DNA from: Parvularcula lutaonensis
GTDB taxonomy: Bacteria > Pseudomonadota > Alphaproteobacteria > Caulobacterales > Parvularculaceae
NCBI RefSeq assembly: GCF_014651915.1
Contig: NZ_BMXU01000002.1
Span: forward strand, 997,507-1,061,506
Direction of reading: 5' to 3'
Length of the DNA stretch: 64,000 nucleotides
Below the pieces are notes generated by a model. That model saw only the letters and a list, made by a program, of their open reading frames with translations, had not been told where the DNA came from and did no database searches. Positions 44,536 to 53,199 of the stretch are shown one piece after another. The position numbers and the translations under genes were made by a program. Numbering within the stretch: position 1 is the stretch's first letter; the number at the start of each line of letters is the position of its first letter.

Positions 44536-45672
44536 TCAGGAAGGCTCGAACCAAGGGGTGGGATCCACCGGTTGCCCACGTTTCCTGACCTGGAAGCGGA
44601 GGCTCGGCGCCTGTGCGCCATTGGCCATGACGCCCACCGGCTCACCCGCGCCCACCCGCTGGCCCTTGCGGACGACAAAGCGGTCGAGGCCGATGAAGAT
44701 GTTGGTGTAGCCGTCGCCGACATCGATGATCAGGACGTTGCCGAGGGTGCCGAAATTCGACGCCCACTGGACAATTCCCGAATAGGGAGCCGTGACGACG
44801 GCACCGGGCCGGGTGGTCATCTGCACCGCGTCACGCTGCTCGCCCACTTCGTCGCGCTGGCCGAACTGTCCTGTCACGACCCCGGCGACGGGGCGTTCGA
44901 GCCGGCCACGTGCCTCAGCGAAGGTCCCCGGAAGCTGCCGGTCACGGCGGCTCTGGCGATAGCGCTCGACCACCTCCTCTGCGGACGGCAGGTCGCGCAG
45001 CCTGCGCAGGAGCTCCCGGATGTTCGATGCCTCGGCAGCGAGGCGCCGGGCCTCCGCCTCCACCCGCGCGAGCTCGGCGCGGTCCTGCTGATAGGCGGAC
45101 TGGCGTTCATCAAGGAGACCCTGAAGCAGCCTGCGACGTTCGCCCAGCGAAGCATTGGTGTCATCGAGCGCGCGGCGAGCGGCGCGCTTCTCCGAGCGCA
45201 GCCGTTCGAGATCAATGATCTCCTGCTTGCGAGCCTCGACGATCTCGGCCAGCCGCGGGCTGATCGATGACAGCGTCACGGCTGCCAGCGCCGCCCTCTG
45301 CGCATCATCGGGGGACACCACGAGCGCAGGCGGCCTCGAGCGCTCGAGATTCTGGAGCGCAGCAAGAACGCGGCTCAGCTCCATCGCCCGGGCATCGCGC
45401 TCTTCAAGAGCGATGGCCTCACGCGCTTCGATGTCCTGCAGGTCCTGCTCGAGTTCCGTTGCCCGGCTTTCGGCGGCCTGCAGCGCCGATGCCGTGGACG
45501 CGAGCTGGTCGCGAAGGCGATCGAGGGCGTCCTCCATCTCCTCGGTCCGCTCACGGATCTCTTCGGCGGAGCGCTCGCGCTCCTCGATCTGGCGCTCGAG
45601 ATCCTCGAGCCGCGATTCTTCATCGGGCTGCTGGATCGATGACAAAAGGAAGGCGAGAACGAGAATCATCAT
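44536..45672 (-). CDS. envC: EnvC-like murein hydrolase activator (degenerate LytM domain)
   Basis: 378-aa periplasmic coiled-coil protein. A short signal peptide (MMILVLAFLLSS) is followed by long coiled coils (about 15-110 and 145-235, ERQIEERERSAEEIRERTEEME). The C-terminal M23/LytM fold (about 262-375) lacks the zinc ligands: IIDVGDGYTNIFIGLD replaces the usual DHG-GY-T-YAHL, and APSLRFQVRKRG replaces PHLHFE. It should therefore activate an amidase, not cut peptidoglycan itself, as E. coli EnvC does. Its ATG overlaps the rlmH stop (AATGATG); start at 45672 or 45669. It is part of nadD-rsfS-rlmH-envC. Confidence 0.92.
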   Translation of the reverse strand: MMILVLAFLLSSIQQPDEESRLEDLERQIEERERSAEEIRERTEEMEDALDRLRDQLASTASALQAAESRATELEQDLQDIEAREAIALEERDARAMELSRVLAALQNLERSRPPALVVSPDDAQRAALAAVTLSSISPRLAEIVEARKQEIIDLERLRSEKRAARRALDDTNASLGERRRLLQGLLDERQSAYQQDRAELARVEAEARRLAAEASNIRELLRRLRDLPSAEEVVERYRQSRRDRQLPGTFAEARGRLERPVAGVVTGQFGQRDEVGEQRDAVQMTTRPGAVVTAPYSGIVQWASNFGTLGNVLIIDVGDGYTNIFIGLDRFVVRKGQRVGAGEPVGVMANGAQAPSLRFQVRKRGQPVDPTPWFEPS

Positions 45673-46151
45673 TGTCCGCGATGGTAAGGATGCCCGCCGA
45701 GGATCGCGAGAGCCCGGTAGAGCTGCTCGGCCAGCATAGTTCTGCACAAGGCGTGGGGCCAGACGGCGCGCCCGAAAGCGAGGGCCTGTCCCCCTGCCCT
45801 CAGGATCTCGTCACGGAAGGCCGGATCGAAGCCGTCCGCGCCGCCGATGCAGAAAGCCAGCGCCGGCACGCCCGCATCGCGCTTCGCGGCAATCATCCGG
45901 GCTATTTCAGGGGAGGACATCTGCTTGCCCCGTTCGTCAAGCAGCACGGCCTGGCCCGCGATGGCTTGGCGCAGGGTTTCGGCTTCCCGCGCGGGATCAT
46001 TACCCTTGGCGGGGGCGATGAAGCGCTCTTCCGGGCCTTTCAGCCCGAGCTGGGGCGCGGCACCCGCCGCGCGCTTCAGATATTCCTTCGCCGCCTCGTC
46101 GAGGGGGTCGCGCTTCTGCTCCCGCGCAATCGCGAGGAGCTGGAGACGCAC
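45669..46151 (-). CDS. rlmH: 23S rRNA pseudouridine-1915 N3-methyltransferase
   Basis: 160-aa SPOUT methyltransferase acting on helix 69 of the 70S ribosome. The N-terminal LQLLAIAREQ and the knot segments VLLDERGKQMSSPEIA, FCIGGADGFDPAFRDE and the C-terminal WPHALCRTMLAEQLYRALAILGGHPYH are diagnostic. The GTG at 46151 shares one base with the rsfS stop, and the gene ends overlapping the envC start, so it sits in a tight operon. Length matches the E. coli protein (155). Confidence 0.96.
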   Translation of the reverse strand: MRLQLLAIAREQKRDPLDEAAKEYLKRAAGAAPQLGLKGPEERFIAPAKGNDPAREAETLRQAIAGQAVLLDERGKQMSSPEIARMIAAKRDAGVPALAFCIGGADGFDPAFRDEILRAGGQALAFGRAVWPHALCRTMLAEQLYRALAILGGHPYHRGQ

Positions 46152-46579
46152 TACTGCGCCGCCGGAGCGAACCGCTCGGGCGCCCAGATCCGCTCGAGAT
46201 TGTAGAAGTCGCGAACCTCCGGGCGGAACAGGTGCACGATGACGTCGCCGGCATCGAGGAGCACCCAGTCGGCAGCCGGTAGGCCTTCGCACTTCACGCC
46301 CTGCACACCCATCTCTTTCAGGGCGCGCAGAAGCTTGTCCGCCAGCGCACCGACGTGACGCTGGGAACGGCCCGAAGCTATGACGAGAGTGTCCGCTACA
46401 TCCGATTTGCCCTGAAGATCGATGGTGACGATCTCCTCGGCCTTCTCCTCATCGAGCCGGGTCAGGACCTGGCTGACGATCTCGGCGGCGGTGATATCCA
46501 AGGCGGGGACGTCAGCGTCGCCCATCTCGGCGGGGTTCGGGGCAGCCTTGCCACCCATACTCTGCTGGGAAATCAGCAC
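46151..46579 (-). CDS. rsfS: Ribosome silencing factor
   Basis: 142-aa RsfS/Iojap-family protein that binds uL14 and blocks subunit joining when nutrients are short. The core is intact: EEIVTIDLQGKSDVADTLVIASGRSQRHVGALADKLLRALKEMGV, then EGLPAADWVLLDAGDVIVHLFRPEVRDFYNLERIW. The GTG at 46579 has CGGAG 4-5 bases upstream and is preferred; an ATG at 46558 gives a slightly shorter protein. It is between nadD and rlmH, the conserved order in many bacteria. Confidence 0.95.
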   Translation of the reverse strand: MLISQQSMGGKAAPNPAEMGDADVPALDITAAEIVSQVLTRLDEEKAEEIVTIDLQGKSDVADTLVIASGRSQRHVGALADKLLRALKEMGVQGVKCEGLPAADWVLLDAGDVIVHLFRPEVRDFYNLERIWAPERFAPAAQ

Positions 46580-46617
46580 TTTTCTCCGATTTGCACTCCA
46601 CTCTGCGGGAGCGTTCC

Positions 46618-47220
46618 TTAGGTAGCACTTTCCATGCCGAATTTGGAGGGGTCTTCGCGCGCTCTTATCGCGGTCGAGCTTTCTTCCCGGTCGAGCCCGG
46701 TCAGGAAGCACCAGGCAGGGGCCGTCCGACGATGCAGTGTCAGCGCCAGGCGCTCGGGAACCTGGGCCTTGGCGAATGCGCGTGCAGCCGGGCTTTGCAA
46801 GGCCTCCAGCCGGAAACCGGGGCGCGAGACCACGGCAATCGGGACCATCTCCATCAGCGCCTGCCACCGCCGCCAGCGATGCAGTCCGGCAAAACTATCC
46901 GCCCCCATGACGTAGATGAAATCGGTGTGGGGTTCCCTGAGCACCCGTTTGGCGATCGAATCGACAGCGAATGTCGGCCCTTCGGCGGCCTCGGGTTCGA
47001 CCCTGACATTGGGCAGGCCACGCATCATCTCTCTGGTCGCCGCGATGCGCTCTTCGAGGGGCGCATAATCACCAGCCGATTTCAGCGGGTTTTGCGGCGA
47101 GACGAGAACCCGCATCCCTCGCAGATGGAGCCGCTTCATCGCGTGGCGCACAAGAGCGCGGTGACCGGAATGCGGCGGATTGAACGACCCGCCAAGAAGC
47201 CCTATTGCGGTCCTGCTCAC
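46618..47220 (-). CDS. nadD: Nicotinate-nucleotide adenylyltransferase
   Basis: 200-aa NadD that joins nicotinate mononucleotide and ATP to give deamido-NAD. The nucleotidyltransferase signature GLLGGSFNPPHSGHRAL (with the HXGH pair) starts at about residue 6, and the C-terminal part has FLTGLDREESSTAIRAR, containing the second ISSTxIR-like motif. The GTG at 47220 has GGGGGG 9-10 bases upstream. First gene of nadD-rsfS-rlmH-envC. Its start is 37 bp from the divergent epimerase gene, so both promoters overlap in that gap. Confidence 0.95.
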   Translation of the reverse strand: MSRTAIGLLGGSFNPPHSGHRALVRHAMKRLHLRGMRVLVSPQNPLKSAGDYAPLEERIAATREMMRGLPNVRVEPEAAEGPTFAVDSIAKRVLREPHTDFIYVMGADSFAGLHRWRRWQALMEMVPIAVVSRPGFRLEALQSPAARAFAKAQVPERLALTLHRRTAPAWCFLTGLDREESSTAIRAREDPSKFGMESAT

Positions 47221-47257
47221 GACGAAAGTTCCCCCCTGAAAGCGCGATACGGCGACC

Positions 47258-48220
47258 ATGACGATTCTCATCACCGGTGCCGCCGGGTTCATCGGCTCCC
47301 ACACCGCCACGGCGCTCCTTGCCCGCGGCGAGACCATCATCGGTGTCGATAACCTCAATGATTACTACGACGTCGGCCTGAAGGAAACGCGCCTCAAGCA
47401 GCTTCGGGAGCATGACCGCTTCACCTTCATCAAGGCCGACATCGCCGAGCCCTCCATCCAGGACAAGCTGTCAGGCCTCGGCATCGACCGGATCATCCAC
47501 CTCGCGGCACAGGCCGGGGTGCGGTTTTCGATCGAGAGCCCCCGCTCCTACACCCACTCCAACATCGCAGGGCAGACGGAGATGCTGGAGCTTGCGCGTG
47601 CGCTGAAGCCCCAGCACATGGTCTATGCCTCGTCTTCATCCGTTTACGGTGCGAACACCAAGATCCCCTTCGCGGAAGACGACCGCACGGACAGCCCTGT
47701 CAGTTTTTACGGCGCAACGAAGAAGAGCTGCGAGCTCCTTTCGGAGAGCTATGCCCGGCTCTATGGCCTGAAGCTCACCGGTCTCAGGTTCTTCACGGTG
47801 TACGGCCCCATGGGACGCCCGGACATGGCCTACATGATCTTTGCCCGGAAGATCATGGCGGGCGAGCCGATTGATGTCTTCGGCGAGGGAGAGATGGGCC
47901 GCGACTTCACCTATGTCGATGACTGCGTCGCAGGAATCATCGCTTCGCTCGACAACCCGCCCGACGGCGATCCTGCGCACCGGGTCTTCAACCTCGGCAA
48001 CGACCAACCGGAGAGCCTTGGCGACTTCATCGGCTATCTCGAGGAGCATCTGGGCCGAAAGGCGCAGAAGAACTTCCTCCCGATGCAGCCCGGCGATGTG
48101 CGCCGGACCTGGGCGGATATCAGCCGTGCGCGGGACCTGCTCGGCTATGATCCAAAAACGAGCCTCAAGGATGGCCTTGGCAAGTTTGTCGATTGGTACA
48201 AAGAATATTACGGAAACTGA
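47258..48220 (+). CDS. UDP-glucuronate 4-epimerase-like NAD-dependent epimerase
   Basis: 320-aa extended SDR. NAD-binding [12 protein letters not shown] lies at residues 6-17, and [20 protein letters not shown] immediately after is typical of UDP-glucuronate 4-epimerases (LpsL/CapI type). The catalytic Ser/Tyr/Lys are in YASSSSVYG and [10 protein letters not shown], and [41 protein letters not shown] strengthens the assignment. It should make UDP-galacturonate for a surface polymer. It stands apart from other polysaccharide genes here; the CapD-type gene at 22.8 kb is the nearest. Substrate is inferred from similarity. Confidence 0.92.
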   Translation: [320 protein letters not shown]

Positions 48221-48300
48221 GGCAGGCGGTTGCCCTCGGGGTCCTGCGTGTTAGCCTCTGCCCTTGCGTCGATCCTGGCGTGCAACCGGCCTGTTGACCT

Positions 48301-49224
48301 GTGAACGACGAATTCCTGCGCGACCTGCGTGAAGGGCTGAGCAAGCCCCAGAAATCCATTCCGCCGAAATATCTCTACGATGCGGTGGGTTCGGAGCTTT
48401 TCGAGGCGATCACCAGGACCGAAGACTATTACGTCACCCGGACCGAGGCCGGGATCATGGAAACGGTCTATGGCGAGTTGCCTGAGTTCTGCCCGCCCGG
48501 TGCGGCGATCGCGGAGTTCGGCTCAGGCGCCGGGGTCAAGTCGCAGCGGCTGGTCGACGCCCTCAAGCCTTCCGTATACGTCATGATCGATGTGGCGGAG
48601 GAATTCCTCAAGGCATCGGCCGAAAAGATGCGCTCCCTCTTCCCGGACACCGAAGTGCACGGCGTGGTCGGTGACTTTTCGGGCACGGTGGCGCTGCCGT
48701 CGAGCTTCCTTGAGAATGAATGCCGGATGGGCTTCTTTCCGGGGTCGACGATTGGGAACTTCGAAGCAGGCGGCGCGCAGGATTTTCTCGCGCGCAGCAG
48801 GGAGAGCCTTGGCAAGGGCGCGTTGTTCCTGATCGGCGCGGACCTCGTGAAGGACGAGGATATCCTGCTCGCCGCCTATGACGACAGCGAGGGCATCACC
48901 CGGCAGTTCACCCTCAACGTCCTTGAACGAATGAACAGGGAGCTTGATGCTGGCGTGGACCTGTCGAAATTCGAGGCGGTGGCTCTCTGGAACCCCACTG
49001 AAGCGCGGATGGAACTGGGCGTGGTCGCCCTCGCGCCGCAGGCCATCAATCTCGGTGGGGAGCGCATCAGCATCGAGAAGGGCGAGATGATCCACACGGA
49101 AAATTCGCACAAATACACACGCGAAAGCATGGACCGGATCGCCAGGGCTGCCGGCTGGGAGGTCGAAAGGGTCTGGACCGACCCCCGCGAATGGTTTGGG
49201 GTGTTCCTGCTGAAAGCTGCCTAG
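48301..49224 (+). CDS. EgtD-like L-histidine N-alpha-methyltransferase
   Basis: 307-aa SAM-dependent methyltransferase of the EgtD family, which trimethylates histidine to hercynine in ergothioneine synthesis. Family markers are present: LSKPQKSIPPKYLYDAVGSELFEAIT at the N-terminus, EFGSGAGVKSQRLVDAL (SAM site), the MGFFPGSTIGNF segment, and HTENSHKYTRE near residue 260. The start is GTG with a weak ribosome-binding site, but the N-terminus aligns with the family as I recall it. The usual partner egtB (hercynine sulfoxide synthase) is not adjacent. The stop overlaps the convergent folD stop. Confidence 0.88.
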   Translation: MNDEFLRDLREGLSKPQKSIPPKYLYDAVGSELFEAITRTEDYYVTRTEAGIMETVYGELPEFCPPGAAIAEFGSGAGVKSQRLVDALKPSVYVMIDVAEEFLKASAEKMRSLFPDTEVHGVVGDFSGTVALPSSFLENECRMGFFPGSTIGNFEAGGAQDFLARSRESLGKGALFLIGADLVKDEDILLAAYDDSEGITRQFTLNVLERMNRELDAGVDLSKFEAVALWNPTEARMELGVVALAPQAINLGGERISIEKGEMIHTENSHKYTRESMDRIARAAGWEVERVWTDPREWFGVFLLKAA

Positions 49225-50096
49225 AGCAGCGCCTCGGGCACAGGCACACCCTGCCGCCGCGCCGAGGCGACAACGGTGTTGCGCAGGAGGCAGGCGATGG
49301 TCATCGGGCCGACGCCGCCGGGGACCGGGGTGATGTGGCCAGCGACCTCTCTTGCTCCGTCGAACTCCACATCGCCGACCAGTTTCCTCGTACCGTCACG
49401 CTCGATCCGGTTGATGCCGACATCGATGACGATCGCACCGGGCTTGATCATGTCCGCGGTCACCATCTCGGGCCGCCCGACGGCCACGCACAGGATGTCC
49501 GCCTCACGGCACACGGCGCCGAGATCCTTCGTCCGCGAATGGGCGATCGTCACCGTGGCATTGGCGTCGAGCAGCATCAGTGCGAGCGGCTTGCCGACGA
49601 GGATCGAGCGGCCGACAACCACAGCCTTCTTGCCCGAAAGATCGCTCTCGACGGCCTTGATGAGGCGCATCGATCCCTGGGGCGTGCAAGGGGTGAGGCC
49701 CTCCTGCCCCAGCACCAATGCGCCCGCGCTGGGCGCGGTCAGCCCGTCCACGTCTTTCTCGGCGGGGATGGCGGAGAGGATTTCGTCCGCGTCAAGACCT
49801 TCGGGAAGCGGGAGCTGGACGAGGATGCCGTCGACATGGTCATCCGCGGCGAGTTCCCGGACGACCGAAAGCACCTCTTCCTGGGTCGACGAGCCCGGCA
49901 TCCGGCGCACAGAGCCGACGATATTGGCCTTGCCCGCAGCCTTCTCCTTGGAGCCGACATAGACCTGGCTCGCCGGATCGTCGCCGACCAGCACCACGGC
50001 GAGGCCGGGCTTGCGCGGAAGGGTCAGGGCGGCTTCGCCGACGGCGTGACGGAGGGAAGCCGCCGCGGCTTTCCCGTCGATCAGTTCTGCGGTCAT
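49221..50096 (-). CDS. folD: Methylenetetrahydrofolate dehydrogenase/cyclohydrolase
   Basis: 291-aa bifunctional enzyme converting 5,10-methylene-THF to 10-formyl-THF with NADP. The substrate site PGLAVVLVGDDPASQVYVGSKEKAAGK contains the catalytic Tyr and Lys, and GILVQLPLPEG and the NADP-binding VVGRSILVGKPLALMLL and DVGINR segments follow. The C-terminus PVPGGVGPMTIACLLRNTV is canonical. It follows yggT by a few bases on the same strand, so it is probably in one transcript with yggT and the sterol desaturase gene. It supplies formyl groups for purine synthesis (purH is in this window). Confidence 0.97.
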   Translation of the reverse strand: MTAELIDGKAAAASLRHAVGEAALTLPRKPGLAVVLVGDDPASQVYVGSKEKAAGKANIVGSVRRMPGSSTQEEVLSVVRELAADDHVDGILVQLPLPEGLDADEILSAIPAEKDVDGLTAPSAGALVLGQEGLTPCTPQGSMRLIKAVESDLSGKKAVVVGRSILVGKPLALMLLDANATVTIAHSRTKDLGAVCREADILCVAVGRPEMVTADMIKPGAIVIDVGINRIERDGTRKLVGDVEFDGAREVAGHITPVPGGVGPMTIACLLRNTVVASARRQGVPVPEALL

Positions 50097-50106
50097 GGGC
50101 CTGTCC

Positions 50107-50397
50107 TCAGGTGAGCGCCGGCATCAGGTCGTAGCGGATGAAATTCTGCAGGAAGAGGATCGCGAAAAAGACCACCAAGGGTGACAGGTCGAGCCCGCCC
50201 ATCGATGGCAGGATGTTCCTGATCGGCCGCAGCACCGGTTCGGTCAGCGCCGTGCAGACGTTCCAGACCGCATCGACGACCTGATTGTAGCGGTTGATCA
50301 CCCCGAAGGTGAACAGCCAGCTCATGACGATGGTGATGATCAGGACGAGTTTATAAAGGTCGAGGATCGCAAGGATCAGCAGAAAGATGGCGTTCAA
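50107..50397 (-). CDS. YggT family membrane protein
   Basis: 96-aa membrane protein with two hydrophobic regions (about 3-28 and 70-90) separated by a loop with FGVINRYNQVVDAVWNVCTALTEPVLRPIRNILPS. The LTEP-L-PIR--LP segment is the YggT signature. YggT proteins are linked to osmotic protection and, as in many genomes, to division genes; function is unsettled. The start is a TTG sharing TTGA with the stop of the sterol desaturase gene, so translation is coupled. folD follows. Confidence 0.88.
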   Translation of the reverse strand: MNAIFLLILAILDLYKLVLIITIVMSWLFTFGVINRYNQVVDAVWNVCTALTEPVLRPIRNILPSMGGLDLSPLVVFFAILFLQNFIRYDLMPALT

Positions 50398-51344
50398 TGC
50401 TCTAGCGCTCCGGCTTCGTGATCCTCGGCCATATAAGCACTCTGTCCGCCCGACAACCGGACGCCTGCACGTCTTTTGATCTCAGCCGTGGAAAGCCTCG
50501 ATCCATCATGGCTGTAACCCGGCGGCGCGAAGGCGTAACGGAAGCGCTCGATCGGCGTCAGCCCCTTCTTCGTCACGTCTTTGGCGATGGCGACATATTC
50601 GTGAGTCGCGACCCGGAGCGGGTTTTGCGTCGAGATGTTGGAGACGAGGCCAAACTTGCATGGCTCGGCATCGTCCTCGGGAACGAAGGTCCCGAACAGC
50701 TTGTCCCAGATGATCAGGATGCCGGCGTAGTTGGTATCGAGGTATCTCGGGTTGGTCGCGTGATGGACGCGATGGTGGCTGGGTGTGTTGAAGATCGCTT
50801 CGAACCAGCCCGGTAGTTTCTTCACCGACTGGGTGTGGATGAAGAACTGGTAGAACAGGTTCAAACCGCCGCAGAAGGCCCAGAGCGCCGGGTGGATGCC
50901 GAGGATGATCCACGGCAGGCCCAGAAGATAGGTTCCTGTTGTGACGCTGAACCAGGGTTGGCGCAGCGCCGTGGACAGGTTGTAGCCTTGGCTCGAGTGG
51001 TGGACGACATGGCTGGCCCAGCCCCATCGGATCCTGTGCTGGAAACGGTGGACCCAGTAATAGGTGAAATCCTTCGCCACCATCGCGAACAGGAAGGACC
51101 AAGCGTTGATGCCGAGGTCAGCGATCCTGAACTCCCAGGCGAGGAGGAAAAGCGCCGCCACACCGCCGAAAAGGGTGACACTGGCGATCGCGTTGCCTGT
51201 CCCCATGGCGAGGTTGGTCCAAAGGTCCTTCGTGACCTCTTCCTTTCGCCCGAGGCGGCTCAGCACCCAGATCTCGGTTGCGATCAGGATCAAATAAAGG
51301 GGAGCCGCAAGCACGGAAACATCTGGGAAGGAGAGTTGGTCCAT
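50394..51344 (-). CDS. Sterol desaturase/fatty acid hydroxylase family protein
   Basis: 316-aa integral-membrane di-iron oxygenase-fold protein with four or five helices. The three histidine boxes are present: HRFQH near residue 99, HVVHH near 111 and HHRVHH near 190-195. Bacterial members hydroxylate or desaturate lipids such as ornithine lipids, carotenoids or hopanoids, and many are uncharacterised. The hydrophobic N-terminus gives the first membrane helix. It is co-directional with yggT and folD and coupled to yggT by overlap. The substrate cannot be read from context. Confidence 0.9.
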   Translation of the reverse strand: MDQLSFPDVSVLAAPLYLILIATEIWVLSRLGRKEEVTKDLWTNLAMGTGNAIASVTLFGGVAALFLLAWEFRIADLGINAWSFLFAMVAKDFTYYWVHRFQHRIRWGWASHVVHHSSQGYNLSTALRQPWFSVTTGTYLLGLPWIILGIHPALWAFCGGLNLFYQFFIHTQSVKKLPGWFEAIFNTPSHHRVHHATNPRYLDTNYAGILIIWDKLFGTFVPEDDAEPCKFGLVSNISTQNPLRVATHEYVAIAKDVTKKGLTPIERFRYAFAPPGYSHDGSRLSTAEIKRRAGVRLSGGQSAYMAEDHEAGALEH

Positions 51345-51505
51345 ACTGCACCCTACCCTGCGCCCGCCGTGTCACGCAAAGGCGGGATCGATCGAACGGG
51401 TCGAAAATAATTATGTGATAGTGTAGCCAGCGAACTAGATCGTGGCAGCAGAGTTCTTATCGGTGTCGGGCATTACGACCGACGCAGCCTATTGGAGAGG
51501 AATGA

Positions 51506-51922
51506 ATGTCGACGGCGTCTTCCGTCAGCGATGTCCAGACTCGAAACACCACCCAGCAGGGAAAGCTGTCCGGCAGGCGTATCCTCGTGGTGGAGGATGA
51601 GTTCTTCATTGCCCTTGATATCCAACAGGTTGTCGAAGAGGAAGGGGCCGAGGTCACGACCGCTATGAGCCTCGATGACGGTTTCACGGCGCTTTCTGCA
51701 TCGAGGGACGGTTTCGACGCTGCCATCCTCGACATCCGCCTCGGAGACACGGACGTGTTCCCGCTGGCGCGCGTTTTGATCGAGCGAGGCGTTCCCGTGA
51801 TCTTCCATTCGGCGCATCTCGGTCACCTCAACATTGCCAGGGACTTCCCGACGGCGATGGCATTGGACAAACCAGCACCATCCGAAAGCATTGTCGGAGC
51901 CCTGAGCCAACTGATTGGCTAA
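51506..51922 (+). CDS. Single-domain response regulator
   Basis: 138-aa receiver-only protein. The acidic pair is in ILVVEDEFFIALD, the phosphorylated Asp in DAAILDIRLGD, the switch Ser in VIFHSAH and the lysine in MALDKPAP. A 24-residue disordered N-terminal extension precedes the domain, and there is no output domain. It lies 84 bp before an HWE-type sensor kinase on the same strand; the two are a likely cognate pair of the kind that feeds alphaproteobacterial stress signalling. Confidence 0.9.
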   Translation: MSTASSVSDVQTRNTTQQGKLSGRRILVVEDEFFIALDIQQVVEEEGAEVTTAMSLDDGFTALSASRDGFDAAILDIRLGDTDVFPLARVLIERGVPVIFHSAHLGHLNIARDFPTAMALDKPAPSESIVGALSQLIG

Positions 51923-52006
51923 GGCATCTCGCTCCCGCTAGGCTCCTTCCCATACGCGCGCGCCATCGATCGAGAAAGCGCGTGGTTCTGCCGTGGAGAC
52001 ACCCCC

Positions 52007-53083
52007 TTGGCCGCGTCGCGACGCACACCTTCGAAAGCCGTTCCGGCGCAAAACGATGCTGCGAGCCGCGCGACGCTTGCTCTCGCCGCAGGGAAAATGG
52101 GCAGCTGGGAATGGGACATCGAAGGCGGGACGGTCACCGGCGACCCGATCGTCGGCACCTATTTCGAGCTGGACGACGTGCCCCAGCCCTGGCCCGTGGA
52201 GCGCATCTTCAAGGCGATGCACCCGGACGATGAAGCCGCGGTGCGCAAGGCGGTCGAGGCCGCTCTTGACGATGACGTCGAGTATCACACCGAATTCAGG
52301 ATTGCCCGCGGCGCGAACCAGCCGGAGCTATGGCTTGGTGCGCGGGGGCGCGTGGTCGCCCGCGCCGAGGACGGACGGGCGCTGCGTATGCTCGGGGTCA
52401 ACTGGGACATGTCGGAGGAGAAGGAGCACGAGCGCAAGCTTGGTATGCTGGCCTCCGAAATGGATCACCGGGTAAAGAATGCATTCGCCGTGATGCGCGC
52501 CCTGATCCGCCTCGCGAGCAAGTCCGCCGTTGACGTCCAGAGCCTCGCGAGTACGCTCGAAGCCCAGGCGATCGCCATGGCCGAGGCCCATGCCCTGTCG
52601 GCGAAGCTCAGCCATAGCGAGGGGAGCTCCGGCAATGTTCCGTTGCAGGACATTCTCAACACAGCTCTCAAGCCGTGGATGGAGCGGCCTGCCGATAACG
52701 GCTCGGTCACCGTCTCCATCGACTCGCCTGAAAATATTGTGCTGCCAAGCGCGATGATCTCTCCGGTCGCCATGCTGGTGTACGAGCTCGCGACGAATGC
52801 AGCGAAGCACGGACCGCTGGGAGAGCGCGGCGGCAAGCTCGAAGTCGCCATCACCCAGAAAGACGGCAAGATCACTTTTATATGGAACGAGTACACGGGT
52901 GATGCGCCGGTCGGAGGTCGTGCAATCCCGGCTGACGCGCTGGAGAGCCGACGCTTTGGTTCCGTTCTGGTCCAGCAATGCGCATCGACCCTGGGCGCGG
53001 AGACGGAGCGCGCCTTGACCCCCGACGGGCTCAGGTTCCGCATGGTGATCCCCTACCCGAGCGATGAACAGCGGACGGCCTGA
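52007..53083 (+). CDS. PAS domain HWE/HisKA_2-type sensor histidine kinase
   Basis: 358-aa soluble kinase. An N-terminal PAS fold (about 28-140, GKMGSWEWDIEGGTVTGDP ... MLGVNWDMSEEKEHE) is followed by the HWE/HisKA_2 dimerisation helix with SEMDHRVKNAFAVMRALIRLAS, in which the His is the phosphate acceptor. The HATPase has MLVYELATNAAKHG and a late FRMVIPYP strand. The PAS lacks the flavin-binding NCRFLQ motif, so it is not a LOV photosensor. The start is TTG with GGAG 8 bases upstream; the frame has no better start. It is probably co-transcribed with the receiver protein upstream. Confidence 0.88.
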   Translation: MAASRRTPSKAVPAQNDAASRATLALAAGKMGSWEWDIEGGTVTGDPIVGTYFELDDVPQPWPVERIFKAMHPDDEAAVRKAVEAALDDDVEYHTEFRIARGANQPELWLGARGRVVARAEDGRALRMLGVNWDMSEEKEHERKLGMLASEMDHRVKNAFAVMRALIRLASKSAVDVQSLASTLEAQAIAMAEAHALSAKLSHSEGSSGNVPLQDILNTALKPWMERPADNGSVTVSIDSPENIVLPSAMISPVAMLVYELATNAAKHGPLGERGGKLEVAITQKDGKITFIWNEYTGDAPVGGRAIPADALESRRFGSVLVQQCASTLGAETERALTPDGLRFRMVIPYPSDEQRTA

Positions 53084-53199
53084 GGAAGGCATTTCTCCTT
53101 TCGGGGCTGTAATCCCTTTCCAACATGCTTAGGTCTCAGTTTTACCGATTTGCGGTATCAGGCCGGAAACGGGCGCGTGAATGGACGGGGCGGGGTGAG

